The notes under the pieces were generated by a model. That model had not been told where the DNA came from, did not search any database, and was given only the letters and a program-made list of their open reading frames with translations. DNA of 64,000 nucleotides. Source: Zunongwangia mangrovi. GTDB lineage: Bacteria > Bacteroidota > Bacteroidia > Flavobacteriales > Flavobacteriaceae. The stretch spans positions 62,001-126,000 of the forward strand of contig NZ_FOKV01000009.1 in assembly GCF_900112105.1 (NCBI RefSeq). Direction: 5' to 3'. Each line of letters opens with the position of its first letter. The first letter of the stretch is position 1. The position numbers and the translations under genes were made by a program. Shown piece after piece: positions 24,725 through 34,800 of the stretch.

Positions 24725-27216
24725 TATTTTCCTAAAGAAAGCAAGTTAGCAAAAAGGCGATACGATCCTGCAACTCCAGCAGGAAATTGTCTAAAGAAAC
24801 TTAACCCGGTATACACATAATATCCTTTGCCATATTTAGTCACTAAAAGACTACCTTCTGTAGATCCTTCATTTTTATCGTGCATCGATAGAACAGTGCT
24901 GTAATTTACGTCCCAGGTGTGCGGAAAATACAATCCGCGTTCTTGCACCCAGCCCTCAAAATCGCTTTTGGTGATTTTATTTGGCGAATTTAAAACAGGA
25001 GAATCTGGAGCTACAAAATTAACTTCAGCATCTTCTTCAGTCACACGATCATAAGATAATTTGAACGGAAAAGGTCCAATTTGGCTTACCGTAATTCCGC
25101 GATCTTTATTGTATTGAGAAACCAACGTTCCGCCATTTTCAACATATTTCAATAATTCGTCATTCTTATAGCGAAGTTCTTCTAAAACATTATAGGCTCT
25201 AACTCCGGTAACCACAGCATCATAATTTGCTAGAGATTCCGCAGTGATCGTTGCGGGGTTAAGCACACTTACCGTATATCCAATTTGGCGTAAACTTTCT
25301 GGAACTACATCACCTGCACCAGCAATATATCCAATATTTTCTCCTTTTTTCTGAATATCGATCTTTGCCAATTTCAGTTTAGAAGGCACTACTAAAGTTT
25401 GTGTCGGGATATGAGGATAATCGATCGTGATAACTTCATCTTGGTATGTTTCTCCTGAAGTTTCAAAAACTGGATTCACCCATATTTCACTTTGTGCTGA
25501 AGGTGGCGTAATTTTAAAAGTATAGGTAATACTGCTTCCTTTCTGCGGAAGATTTACTGCTTCAGATCTTGGTGATGTTTGCCATCCTGAAGGTAAATTT
25601 AATTTTAGTGTTCCCTTGGTATTATCTTTTTCAGCAGTAACTTTTATCCTGATGTTTTTACTTTCCTGATTAGGGAAAAGAATCACATCGTCAAGAAATC
25701 CAACAGATACCGGCGGAATAATCTCAAAATTCTCGTAATTCTCACCTGTTACATTATCATTGTATTTATAAACGATCTCTTTTTCAAACGGAATAGAAGT
25801 ACCGGTAATATTGATCTTAAATGTTACGCTGCTGGTATGCGGAGTTTCTGGTTTCCCAATGAGTTTACGGTCGTCTACACGATACATTCCCACGGTTCCT
25901 TCTTTATTTAACCAATAAGGCGAAGTATAAGAAGCATCTTTAGGAACTTTATATTCAAAAGATTTTTTCCAGTCTTCATTATTGCGAAGAACAGTAGCGA
26001 TCTCTTCAATACGATTTTGCGGATTTAGAGCGATAGATTTTAATTCAACTTCAGCATTACTACGATTTATAGCTTCAAGATTGAGACGTATATGATCACC
26101 CGGAGAAACAAATTCTGAATTTGATACCGCTTCAAGATAAAGCCCGGCACAAGCTTCGATGATCGATTTTATTTCTTCAGATTTAATGCTTTTCCAGTGC
26201 TCGTCTTCTAATTCCTGAATTAAACTATAAGCTTCTAAAAGCTGCGGTAAACTTGAAGAAGGATTGGTAAAGTCGAAATTCTGCTGTACATCACCCAAAA
26301 TTTCACCAATTTCAGCTCCCCCTTCAACACGTGTCCAGCTGGTGTTTATTCCCGAAAAAACATCTTCTCTTGAAGCTGGTTGAGAACCTTTAACAAGCTC
26401 TAAAAATTCCATTTCACTACCACGAGAACCGGTGCTTCCAAATCCTTGTGATTGATGCTGACTACGACTTAGCGAGGCAATTTCAGGATTAGAAAGTCCT
26501 TTTAAAGGAAAATACACTCCGGTGTCAAAAGTCAGGTATTTTTCATCTTTAGTCGCTTCTCTAAACGCCTGCTGATTGCTAAAAAACCACGAGGAAGTAT
26601 TAAAGAACATTCGCTCTGGTTGCCAGGTGCTGGTATATTTTAGTTGATCTGGATAAATAGATTTGTCTTTGGTAATATCGAAAGCTTCAACACTTAAAAT
26701 AGCCGAAGACGTATGGTGACCATGCGTGGTTCCCGGCGTACGATGGTCAAAACGATTAATAATTACATCGGGTTTAAAATTTCTTATAACCCAAACCACA
26801 TCGCTTAAAACTTCGTCTTTATTCCATGTTTTTAAGGTTTCATCAGGATTTTTAGAATATCCAAAATCATTGGCTCGGCTAAAAAATTGTTGTCCGCCAT
26901 CAATACGACGCGCAGCAAGAAGCTCCTGAGTTCTAATTAAACCTAATTGCTCTCTAATTTCCGGGCCAATAAGATTTTGGCCACCATCACCTCTTGTTAA
27001 AGAAAGATAAGCCGTTCTTGCATGTTTTTGGTTCGAAAAATAAGAGATTAGTCGAGTATTTTCATCGTCTGGATGTGCTGCCAGATATAAAACCGAACCT
27101 AAGAAATTCAGTTTTTCGATCTTTTCGTAAATCTCTGATGCACTTAGCTTTTGGGGTGCCTGTGCGTTTATGTTAGTTGATAAGAATAATAATAAAAAGG
27201 GTAGGATTTTGCGCAT
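24724..27216 (-). CDS. secreted PIG-L family deacetylase, multidomain
   Basis: This 830-residue exported protein has a signal peptide ending NINAQ (about residue 19), followed by a PIG-L/LmbE metal-dependent deacetylase domain with AHPDDE at 47-52 and the further zinc His region GTTHGHHTS (about 165). The middle part is beta-rich, with Ig-like sandwich features about residues 370-640. The C-terminal part (about 650-830) resembles a class-I glutamine-amidotransferase fold (YIAGAGDVVPE ... YDAVVTGVRAYNV ... YVENGGTLVSQY). It probably removes N-acyl groups from a sugar in the periplasm or outside. It is the first gene of the operon. Confidence 0.85.
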   Translation of the reverse strand: MRKILPFLLLFLSTNINAQAPQKLSASEIYEKIEKLNFLGSVLYLAAHPDDENTRLISYFSNQKHARTAYLSLTRGDGGQNLIGPEIREQLGLIRTQELLAARRIDGGQQFFSRANDFGYSKNPDETLKTWNKDEVLSDVVWVIRNFKPDVIINRFDHRTPGTTHGHHTSSAILSVEAFDITKDKSIYPDQLKYTSTWQPERMFFNTSSWFFSNQQAFREATKDEKYLTFDTGVYFPLKGLSNPEIASLSRSQHQSQGFGSTGSRGSEMEFLELVKGSQPASREDVFSGINTSWTRVEGGAEIGEILGDVQQNFDFTNPSSSLPQLLEAYSLIQELEDEHWKSIKSEEIKSIIEACAGLYLEAVSNSEFVSPGDHIRLNLEAINRSNAEVELKSIALNPQNRIEEIATVLRNNEDWKKSFEYKVPKDASYTSPYWLNKEGTVGMYRVDDRKLIGKPETPHTSSVTFKINITGTSIPFEKEIVYKYNDNVTGENYENFEIIPPVSVGFLDDVILFPNQESKNIRIKVTAEKDNTKGTLKLNLPSGWQTSPRSEAVNLPQKGSSITYTFKITPPSAQSEIWVNPVFETSGETYQDEVITIDYPHIPTQTLVVPSKLKLAKIDIQKKGENIGYIAGAGDVVPESLRQIGYTVSVLNPATITAESLANYDAVVTGVRAYNVLEELRYKNDELLKYVENGGTLVSQYNKDRGITVSQIGPFPFKLSYDRVTEEDAEVNFVAPDSPVLNSPNKITKSDFEGWVQERGLYFPHTWDVNYSTVLSMHDKNEGSTEGSLLVTKYGKGYYVYTGLSFFRQFPAGVAGSYRLFANLLSLGK

Positions 27217-27241
27217 TTTTATGCCGTATTTTAAACAAATC

Positions 27242-27249
27242 CAAATATA
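27242..27249 (-). promoter_or_regulatory. probable promoter -7 box for PIG-L operon
   Basis: The minus strand reads TATATTTG, a full TAnnTTTG match, 25 bases before the PIG-L ATG. No TTG at the usual -33 spacing was seen. Confidence 0.5.
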
Positions 27250-27311
27250 AAGTTTTTACCGTGCTAATGGTAGTGTTTTATACCGAATTCTATAAAATAG
27301 CAAGTTAAAAC

Positions 27312-27851
27312 TTATAGCGCATTTTTGCCTTCGTCCAAAAAAACATCTTTTTGTACTAAAGAAACTGCTTTTTGTAAAATAAGGTTATTCGGGTAGGTGA
27401 TAAGTTCGCCATCGTCTGTTCTTAAATGAAGATGGAAAGCTTTAATATCCTCAATAAGGGCTTCAATTGGCATATCTTTATCATGAATTCTAATTTTGTC
27501 ACCAATTTTATAAGGGAAGTTAAAGAACATGATTATTCCTGAAGTAATATTGCTAAGGATCGACCAAATTGCAAATAGCGCAACGCCAATAACCGCAAAT
27601 ACCGAAGAGAAAATTAAGGCCAGATCGCCAAGATCCATTCCCCAAACAATGGCCAGTAAAAATATAGCGATAATTACGATTAAAATATTAATGTATCGAA
27701 ACATTAATCGAATCCTTGTAATATGAATTTCGCCTTTGTCTCCAATACGTTTGGCTGTTTTTTTAAGAATGATATTGATAACCAGTAACACAATTAGCGT
27801 AAGAATTGTGTAGAATAATTGGTAGGTGTAGGTTAGTTCCAGAATCTTCAT
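27312..27851 (-). CDS. small MscS-type mechanosensitive channel
   Basis: This 179-residue inner-membrane protein of the MscS family has three hydrophobic helices (about 8-30, 50-72 and the pore helix region 76-110, with VFAVIGVALFAIWSILSNITSGI), followed by the beta domain (YKIGDKIRIHD ... TDDGELITYPNNLI). It stops after the beta domain and lacks the C-terminal alpha/beta cage of E. coli MscS (286 residues), a form common in Bacteroidota. Such channels open under membrane tension to release solutes. Its start overlaps the upstream lipoprotein gene by four bases (ATGA). Confidence 0.85.
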   Translation of the reverse strand: MKILELTYTYQLFYTILTLIVLLVINIILKKTAKRIGDKGEIHITRIRLMFRYINILIVIIAIFLLAIVWGMDLGDLALIFSSVFAVIGVALFAIWSILSNITSGIIMFFNFPYKIGDKIRIHDKDMPIEALIEDIKAFHLHLRTDDGELITYPNNLILQKAVSLVQKDVFLDEGKNAL

Positions 27852-28743
27852 TTTTCCAATCCTAATTTTTCGCGCAAAGATAGGTCATTCTTACCATTTT
27901 TATTCCAATAATCGATCTTTAGGCGCTTATTTTTTATAGCTTTTGTAGTAAGCATTTTAGCATTTTCTCCGCTGCCAGAGGGAGTGATCTCTTCCCACTT
28001 TTCGATCTCGAATGGAAAATCTTTCTGATAAAATATCTTTAAAGTTCGGTTTAGATCAGGATAACTTAATGTGTATGTAGAAAGTGAATCTTCGGTAGCT
28101 TTTTTTGCTGAAACCTTATAAGCTTTTGCTTCCCGATGATTTAGTTTTAGAAATTCAAAAGAGGGGATCATATCTATTTTCCCGGTTGGTAATTCCGCCG
28201 GATCGATGCGTATTAAATTCCAAATTTCGTTTTCTAAATGCGCTTTTGGAAGGTTGAATTGTTTATCGGCTTCACCTTCAAAATAAGAATGAGAATTCAT
28301 TTCGAAATGAGTGCGATTGTTTAGCTGAATAAACTGTTGCCCGCACCATTCCTGGATCGAAGCTGAAACTTTTGTAGCGTGACCTCTTCTTTATGTAGCG
28401 GAAAAAAACTGCTCTCCATTATCGAATATGGATAAATACCGGTAATAAATTCTTTGGTGCTATTCAGTTTTAAAACCGGGAAAGTTCTTTCTGAAGTTTC
28501 ATTGGCTTTTACCTGCTCTTCAGGAAGAAAATCTTCTTTTACAAAGATCTTTATGGCGGTTCCTTGACGCATTTCGCCATAACGCGCCTGTTCCAGGTCG
28601 TAAGAGGTAATTTCAGCAGTACCATCAAACCAATATTCTTTAAATTCCGAAGATAATTTTCGGTCTTTTGGTGGATCCGGGATTTTATCACATCCAATAA
28701 AAATCAAGAAGAGTATTAAGGCGAATTTGGATATTTTAAGTAT
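27848..28743 (-). pseudogene. lipoprotein gene, frameshifted and without start codon
   Basis: Two frames together encode one conserved-looking lipoprotein. The upstream part has a hydrophobic signal sequence and lipobox FIGC, then about 110 residues to LHKEEVTLQ. The downstream part continues in another frame as VSASIQEWCGQQFIQLNNR through to LREKLGLEK. A missing base in a run of four Ts at 28370-28373 (five would restore the frame) explains the break. The natural signal-peptide start also lacks ATG/GTG/TTG: the codon at the expected place (28743) is ATA. The only TTG (28707) would remove most of the signal peptide. The family is unknown. Sequencing error at the T-run is possible. Confidence 0.7.
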
Positions 28744-28812
28744 CTTTTTTTTCTTTTAAAAATAAACAACTTTAATATTCATTTTCAGCTTTTTAAAAGC
28801 GAAACAAGTTTT

Positions 28813-28910
28813 ATTAGCACCTTTAAAAGGTATAAAACACTGAAGCCTGCCTAGAAATTAAAAATTTGATTCCAATGAATGTTTCAGCGCTTGGCCCGAG
28901 GTAGTTTACT
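28813..28910 (+). repeat. REP/MITE-like element, degenerate full-length copy
   Basis: This 98-base copy matches the one at 35083-35181 along its length with many substitutions: it starts ATTAGCACC, keeps AAATT/GAAT blocks in the middle and ends CCCGAGGTAGTTTACT exactly. The left hairpin arm is eroded (GAAGCCTGCCTAG). It occupies the 210-base gap between maf and the decayed lipoprotein gene. Confidence 0.75.
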
Positions 28911-28956
28911 CAAGATAAACTTCAGATTATTGAAATTCAGTAATCGCGTAAAAGTT

Positions 28957-29556
28957 TTAAATAGAAGCCAGTTTAGTTAGAGTTTCATAAACCAAATGCG
29001 TTGGTAGGCCAACCACGTTAAAATAACTCCCTTCGATATGCGTGATTCCAATAAAACCAATCCATTCCTGAATGGCGTAAGCGCCAGCTTTATCAAAAGG
29101 TTTGTAATTAGAAACATAAAAATCGATCTCTTCTTCGGTAAGATCTTTAAAGGTTACTTTGGTTGAAGAATGAACAATTTCCTGAACTTTTTCCTTGTTT
29201 TTTAAAGTCGTAAAACAAACCGAAGTTTCAACGCTATGTGTTTTTCCAGAAAGCGATGCGATCATTTTTTTTGCTTCTGCTGCATCTTTAGGCTTCCCCA
29301 TCGCAACACCATCGTTACTCACAATCGTGTCGCTGGTAATTAAGATTTGATCTTTGCTAAGATCATCAAAAGCTTCAGCCTTTAGTTTTGCAAGATAATC
29401 GGTGATTTCTGTACCTTTTAAATGTTCTGGGTAAACTTCATTTACCGGCCTAACATCAGCAATAAAAGGGATATGTAAATCTTTAAAAAACTCTTGTCTT
29501 CGCGGAGAACCCGAAGCCAAAATGATCTGTTTATTTTTTAAAATTTCATTCAGCAT
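28957..29556 (-). CDS. maf: Maf-like nucleoside triphosphate pyrophosphatase
   Basis: This 199-residue cytoplasmic enzyme hydrolyses dTTP/UTP or modified nucleotides to the monophosphate, as a house-cleaning function. The P-loop-like LASGSPRRQEF (about 13-23) and the acidic ITSDTIVSNDG (about 75) and GKPKDAAEAKKM are the family motifs, with the C-terminal GAYAIQEWIG-IEGSYFNVVGLP. The SxxR features fit the YhdE (dTTP/UTP) type. It follows the prenyltransferase gene by seven bases and is the last gene of DUF2520-kdsC-ubiA-maf. Confidence 0.9.
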   Translation of the reverse strand: MLNEILKNKQIILASGSPRRQEFFKDLHIPFIADVRPVNEVYPEHLKGTEITDYLAKLKAEAFDDLSKDQILITSDTIVSNDGVAMGKPKDAAEAKKMIASLSGKTHSVETSVCFTTLKNKEKVQEIVHSSTKVTFKDLTEEEIDFYVSNYKPFDKAGAYAIQEWIGFIGITHIEGSYFNVVGLPTHLVYETLTKLASI

Positions 29557-29563
29557 AAAAAAA

Positions 29564-30475
29564 TCAGGACATTAAATATTCTGGAAATCCTAAAGAGAGC
29601 AATCCAAAAAATAGCATGCATTTTAAAATAAGACTAAATTTTGAATAATCTTTTTTAGAATTTGCTTTTAAAATTCCGGCGACTAAAGCAAGTAGGGGAG
29701 CAATGATAAATACCAGTGCATAAACTACGGCTTTTGTATTACTGTAAAGGTCTTCGCCTAAAAAAATGATACTAAAAATTAATAAAATAAGGCAAAAGAT
29801 AAAAACGAACATATTGGTTCTCTTTTGCCCAATAAGCAGTGGTAAGGTATTGCTTTGCGTTTTGTAATCGCCATTAATGTCTTCCTGGTCTTTTATGATC
29901 TCTCGTACAAAATTCAGCAACATTGCATAAAGTGAATAATAGACTAAAATATTAAATAATAAGCGCTGATTTTGGATGTTTTGGGAAGTGATTTCTGGAT
30001 AAAGATCAAAGATAACTGGTAGTAAAACCACCAGACCAACCAGGAAACTAATCACTAAATTCCCTACAATTGCAATATGTTTTAAATATGTGGCATAAAG
30101 GTAGAGGAGGGCAGAAGTGAAAATAAAAATCGCAGAAAATGCCGGCGATTCGATAATGTTGGCGATATAAAAACCAATCCCCACACCAATAATATTGAGT
30201 GCAAAAAACAGGTTATAAGCCGATTTTTCACTAATCTTTTCTCGTATCACCAGTCGCTTGGGAGCGTTAATACGATCTGCCTCGTAATCAAGAATATTAT
30301 TAATAACATAACCCGATGCTGCGATGCAAACGACTGCAATGATCAGCAAAATAAATTGGGTATTACTTAGCGCTGTACTGGCATCGAACTGGTTAAAAAA
30401 ACCAAACCGAATAAGCAATAGACACAAAGCTATAAACAGCAAATTGCCATATCGTATCAGTTTTAAATATGGCAT
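29564..30475 (-). CDS. UbiA-family prenyltransferase
   Basis: This 303-residue integral membrane enzyme has about eight or nine helices. The first aspartate-rich motif is NNILDYEADRIN (about 66-77) followed by the family's P/R pair APKRLVI; the second is DQEDINGDYKTQ (about 205). UbiA enzymes transfer polyprenyl chains; Bacteroidota members of this type are often annotated as geranylgeranylglycerol-phosphate geranylgeranyltransferase, but the actual substrate cannot be read from the sequence. It lies between kdsC and maf in the operon. Confidence 0.8.
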   Translation of the reverse strand: MPYLKLIRYGNLLFIALCLLLIRFGFFNQFDASTALSNTQFILLIIAVVCIAASGYVINNILDYEADRINAPKRLVIREKISEKSAYNLFFALNIIGVGIGFYIANIIESPAFSAIFIFTSALLYLYATYLKHIAIVGNLVISFLVGLVVLLPVIFDLYPEITSQNIQNQRLLFNILVYYSLYAMLLNFVREIIKDQEDINGDYKTQSNTLPLLIGQKRTNMFVFIFCLILLIFSIIFLGEDLYSNTKAVVYALVFIIAPLLALVAGILKANSKKDYSKFSLILKCMLFFGLLSLGFPEYLMS

Positions 30476-30500
30476 AAAATATCTTTAACGTTGTTTAGAT

Positions 30501-31010
30501 TTATTGTTCTATCCATTTACCCTGTACTTTCATCACCTGTTCTATCACATCGCGAGCGCAACCATCGCCACCATTTTTGTGAGAAATATATTTAGAAACT
30601 TCTTTAACCTCTGGCACAGCATCTTGCGGGCAGGTTGGTAAAGCAATCAATTTCATGGGATACATATCTGGAATGTCATCGCCCATATAAAGTACATTTT
30701 CTGCCTTAATATCGTAAATATCAAAAAACTCGTCTAGTTGTTCTACTTTATCATCGATGCCAAGATAAATATCAGTAACTCCCAATTCTCCTAATCTGGT
30801 ACGCACACCTTCATTTTTTCCTCCAGAAATGATACATACGGTATAACCTGCTTTTACTGCCTGTTTAAGTGCATATCCATCTTTAACGCTCATGGTTCGT
30901 ATTAAATCGCCTTCTGTGGTTACTTGTACAGATCCATTGGTTAACACGCCGTCTACATCAAAAACAAAAGTAGTGATGTCGTTTAGATATTCTTTATAAC
31001 TCTTTTCCAT
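30501..31010 (-). CDS. kdsC: KDO-8-phosphate phosphatase, HAD family
   Basis: This 169-residue cap-less HAD phosphatase removes phosphate from 3-deoxy-manno-octulosonate 8-phosphate. The nucleophile motif FDVDGVLTNG has Asp18 and Asp20, motif II is CIISGGKNEG and motif IV is YMGDDIPDM (about 110). Its size and the tetramer-type sequence (DVDGVLT...KDGYALK) fit KdsC. The ATG overlaps the DUF2520 gene's 3' end by 17 bases. It complements kdsB at 17.4 kb in LPS core synthesis. Confidence 0.9.
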   Translation of the reverse strand: MEKSYKEYLNDITTFVFDVDGVLTNGSVQVTTEGDLIRTMSVKDGYALKQAVKAGYTVCIISGGKNEGVRTRLGELGVTDIYLGIDDKVEQLDEFFDIYDIKAENVLYMGDDIPDMYPMKLIALPTCPQDAVPEVKEVSKYISHKNGGDGCARDVIEQVMKVQGKWIEQ

Positions 31011-31755
31011 AGCTTTTTAGTATTGCTTCAGATATTGTTTTATATAATTTTTGTTGGTCTTCTTCTAAATATTGTAAATGCGCTGCCATTGTTTCTTTAT
31101 CGTTTCTTCGGGCAGGGCCAGTTTGTGCTTTTTTAGGAGAAACTTTCTCGATCTTCTGAAAAGTTTCTGCTATTAAAGGTTTTAAAATATCAAATGGGAT
31201 TTGATGCTTCTCGCAAATTTCAGAAGCCGTTGCGAACATAAAATTACTGAAGTTATTTGCAAAAACCGCGGCTACATGCGATATTCTACGTTGTTCAGAT
31301 GAAATTTTATAAACCGAAGCTGAAATTTGTAACGCCAGCTGTTTAATCTTCTCTAAGTTTTCTTCGGAATTTGCCTCAATGCAAATCGGAATTTGTTGAA
31401 AACCGACTTTTTTTTCTCTGGAAAAGCTCTGTAGAGGATAAAAAACACCAAAATTGTGATGTTCAGCTAAAACATTAATATCTATAGCGCCTGAAGTATG
31501 CAGAACGATTCCGTTTTTTGGTTTTAATTTTGAAGAAACTTCAGCAATAGCATCGTCTTTTACCGATATTAGATAAAAATCGGCCTCTTTTATTTCAGCA
31601 ATCAAAGTGGTGGTAGCAACTTTATCTGCAAAATCGGTCAATTTTTCCTGGCGATGATTAAAAACCTGGACGATTTCTACAGCTGTACTGGCTTTAAAAA
31701 CCCTAAACAGGTGATAAGCAAGGTTTCCGGCGCCAAGAAGTACGACTTTCATCAT
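30994..31755 (-). CDS. Rossmann and DUF2520 domain protein
   Basis: This 253-residue protein has an N-terminal NAD(P)-type Rossmann domain (VVLLGAGNLAYHLFRVF at 4-20) and a C-terminal helical DUF2520 domain (about 130-250, with RRISHVAAVFANNFSNFM). This layout resembles 6-phosphogluconate/pyrroline-carboxylate type dehydrogenases, but the function is not established. It is the first gene of the operon DUF2520-kdsC-ubiA-maf, divergent from ccsBA. A -7 box (31786-31793) stands about 30 bases upstream. Confidence 0.85.
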   Translation of the reverse strand: MMKVVLLGAGNLAYHLFRVFKASTAVEIVQVFNHRQEKLTDFADKVATTTLIAEIKEADFYLISVKDDAIAEVSSKLKPKNGIVLHTSGAIDINVLAEHHNFGVFYPLQSFSREKKVGFQQIPICIEANSEENLEKIKQLALQISASVYKISSEQRRISHVAAVFANNFSNFMFATASEICEKHQIPFDILKPLIAETFQKIEKVSPKKAQTGPARRNDKETMAAHLQYLEEDQQKLYKTISEAILKSYGKEL

Positions 31756-31785
31756 TTCGCTAAATTATTAAAAAAATAACTCAGG

Positions 31786-31793
31786 CAAAATTA
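31786..31793 (-). promoter_or_regulatory. probable promoter -7 box for DUF2520 operon
   Basis: The minus strand reads TAATTTTG (TAnnTTTG) 31 bases before the ATG at 31755. No -33 element of good quality is seen. Confidence 0.45.
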
Positions 31794-31849
31794 ACATTTG
31801 AAACCAGATATTGCTTGGATTTAAGACTTATTAACTAATACAAAATCCT

Positions 31850-31857
31850 TAAATTTG
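31850..31857 (+). promoter_or_regulatory. promoter -7 box for ccsBA
   Basis: TAAATTTG matches TAnnTTTG; transcription should begin near 31863, 20 bases before the ATG at 31883. A -33 TTG at proper distance is not present. Confidence 0.5.
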
Positions 31858-31882
31858 CAGCCATTTCAAAGATTATTTCTTC

Positions 31883-34800
31883 ATGCAGAAAAAAATTGCT
31901 TCTGTCATATTTTCCACACGTATCATGGCAGTGTTGTTCGTCGTTTTTGCAATTGCAATGGCGTTAGGAACATTTATCGAAAACTGGTATAGCATAGAAA
32001 CAGCTCGTTTAATGATTTATAATACCTGGTGGTTTGAAGCCATAATGGTGTTTTTTCTTATCAATTTTTTAGGAAATATTAAACGATACAATCTACACAA
32101 AAAAGAAAAGTGGTCATCACTATTATTACACCTTTCTTTTATCCTTATTTTAATTGGTGCTTTTGTAACACGATATATTAGTTACGAAGGTGTAATGCCA
32201 ATTCAGGAAGGCGAAACCACGAATAAATTTCTTTCAGAAAAGACTTTTTTTACCTTTTTTCTTGATGGGGAAATAAATGGCGAACCAAGACGTAGAGTCC
32301 TTCAGGAACCGGTTTTATTTGGGCCTGAGTACGACAACGAATATGTGTTGAATACCGATTATAATGGCCAGCCGGTAAAGTTTGAACTTACTAATTTTAT
32401 CTACGGAGCTGAAGAAAAACTGATTGAAAATCCTAACGGCGATAATTATCTAAAAATAGTTGAAGCTGGGGGAGGTTCACGTCACGATCATTATTTAAAA
32501 GAAGGAGAAGTAAGTAGTATCCATAATGTTTTATTTTCTCTGAATAATAAGACTGAAGGGGCTATAAATATTCAGCTGACTAATGATGGTGAGTATTTGA
32601 TCGAATCTCCTTTCGAAGCCGATTATATGCGAATGGCAGACCAAAAGCAGGGGAATCTGGTAGCAGATTCTATTCAGCCATTAATGCTAAGGTCACTTTA
32701 CACAATGGGGAATATGCAGTTTGTAATTCCAGATCCTGTAGTAAAAGGAAGTTACGATGTAGTAGCTACCCCTCAGAAAGAAAAGAATCAGCCAGATGCG
32801 GTAAGTCTAAAAATAAGCAGTAATGGCGAAACAGAAAATGTGACCTTAATGGGCGCAAAAGGTCTTGCCACAGAGCCAAAAAAAGTAAATGTGGGAGGAT
32901 TAGATATTTATCTTAATTATGGTTCTAAAGAAATGGAACTCCCATTTTCCTTAAAACTGAACGATTTTATTGCTGAAAAATATCCCGGAACAGAGAATAG
33001 TTATTCTTCTTTTAAAAGTAAGATCGAAATTATCGAAGAAGGAAAAGAACCAAGACCTTACGAGATCTATATGAACCATGTATTGGATTTAGAAGGATAT
33101 CGTTTTTTCCAGTCTAGTTTTATGCCAGATGAAAGCGGAACGGTACTTTCTGTAAATCACGATTTTTGGGGAACCTGGATCACCTATATTGGTTATTTCT
33201 TATTATATATTGGTTTAATGTGGATCATGTTCGCTAAAGGTTCGCGATTTGGAAATATAAAAGTAATGCTGGATAAAGTAAAAGCTAAGCAAAAAACTTT
33301 AGGGCTAATTTTAGCGATTTTCGGGACTACTTTTGGCGCTTTTGCTCAGGAAACTCAAGATGATCATTCGCATATACAAACTACACAGGAGCAACTGGAT
33401 TCTGTAATCATGGCAAATGCTGTAAGCAAAGAACATGCAGCTAAATTTGGAAGATTAATCATTCAGGATGCCGGTGGGCGAATGAAACCTGCCAATACTT
33501 TTTCTTCGGAATTATTAAGAAAGCTAAGTAAAAAAGACGATTATAACGGACTGAATTCAGATCAGGTTTTCTTATCGATGACCGAGAGTCCGTTTTACTG
33601 GTACGACATTCCACTTATTTATGTGAAAAAATACAATGATAGTATTCGTCACATTGCAGGAGTGCCAGAAGAGAAAAAATATTTGAGTCTGCTCGACTTT
33701 ATGGACGATGAGGGGAGTTATAAACTATCACCCTATTTGCAGGAAGCGTACAGAGCACCGGTACCAAACCAGTTCCAAAAAGATTTTATAGAAGCAGATA
33801 AGCGTGTAAATCTTTTATGGCAGGCTTTAGATGGGAATATTCTAAGAGTTTTTCCTGTACCGGGAGACGAGAATAACAAATGGGTTTCTCATAAAGAGGC
33901 TCAGGATTCTGGGATGCTAAAAGGAATGGATTCGGTTTATACAAAGCAAATCATTCCACTTTACATGAATGCTTTAAAATTGGCAAGACAAACAGGTGAT
34001 TACGAGCAAGCCAATAAATATTTACAAAGCATAAAAGATTACCAGAAGAAGTTTGGAGAAGAGGTAATGCCTACAGATAAAAAAGTAGAGGCTGAAATTT
34101 TATATAATAGATACGATATTTTTAGAAACCTGTTTTGGATGTATATGCTAGCAGGTTTAGTAATGTTGGTGTTCGTGGTAGCACAAATCTTAAAAGATCG
34201 TAAGGGCATTAGAATGATAATCAATGTCTGTACAGTAGCCATTATTATCTTATTTATTTTACATACCGCAGGATTAGGTTTTAGATGGTATATTTCTGGT
34301 CACGCACCCTGGAGTGATGCTTACGAATCTATGATCTACGTTGGTTGGGCGACCATGTTTTTTGGATTAGCCTTTGGTAGACAAAGTAAATTAACGATTG
34401 CTTCTACAGCATTCGTGGCTTCGATGATCTTAATGGTAGCGCATTGGAACTGGATGGATCCTGCAATTGCCAACCTTCAACCCGTTTTGGATTCTTATTG
34501 GTTAATGATCCACGTATCGGTTATTGTAGGAAGTTACGGGCCGTTTACTCTAGGAATGATTTTAGGAGTAGTTTCCCTGCTTTTAATGATCATGACTACA
34601 GAAAAGAACAAAAAGCGTATAGAACTAAGTATTCGAGAAATTACCATAGTGACAGAAATGGCATTAACAGTAGGATTGGTAATGCTTACTATTGGTAACT
34701 TTTTGGGTGGCCAGTGGGCTAACGAGAGTTGGGGACGTTATTGGGGCTGGGATCCAAAAGAAACCTGGGCGTTAATTAGTATTATGGTCTATGCTTTTGT

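Noticed and set aside
34444-34698. An 84-codon plus-strand frame inside ccsBA
   Set aside because: It lies within the conserved CcsA coding region in another frame and has no independent signals.
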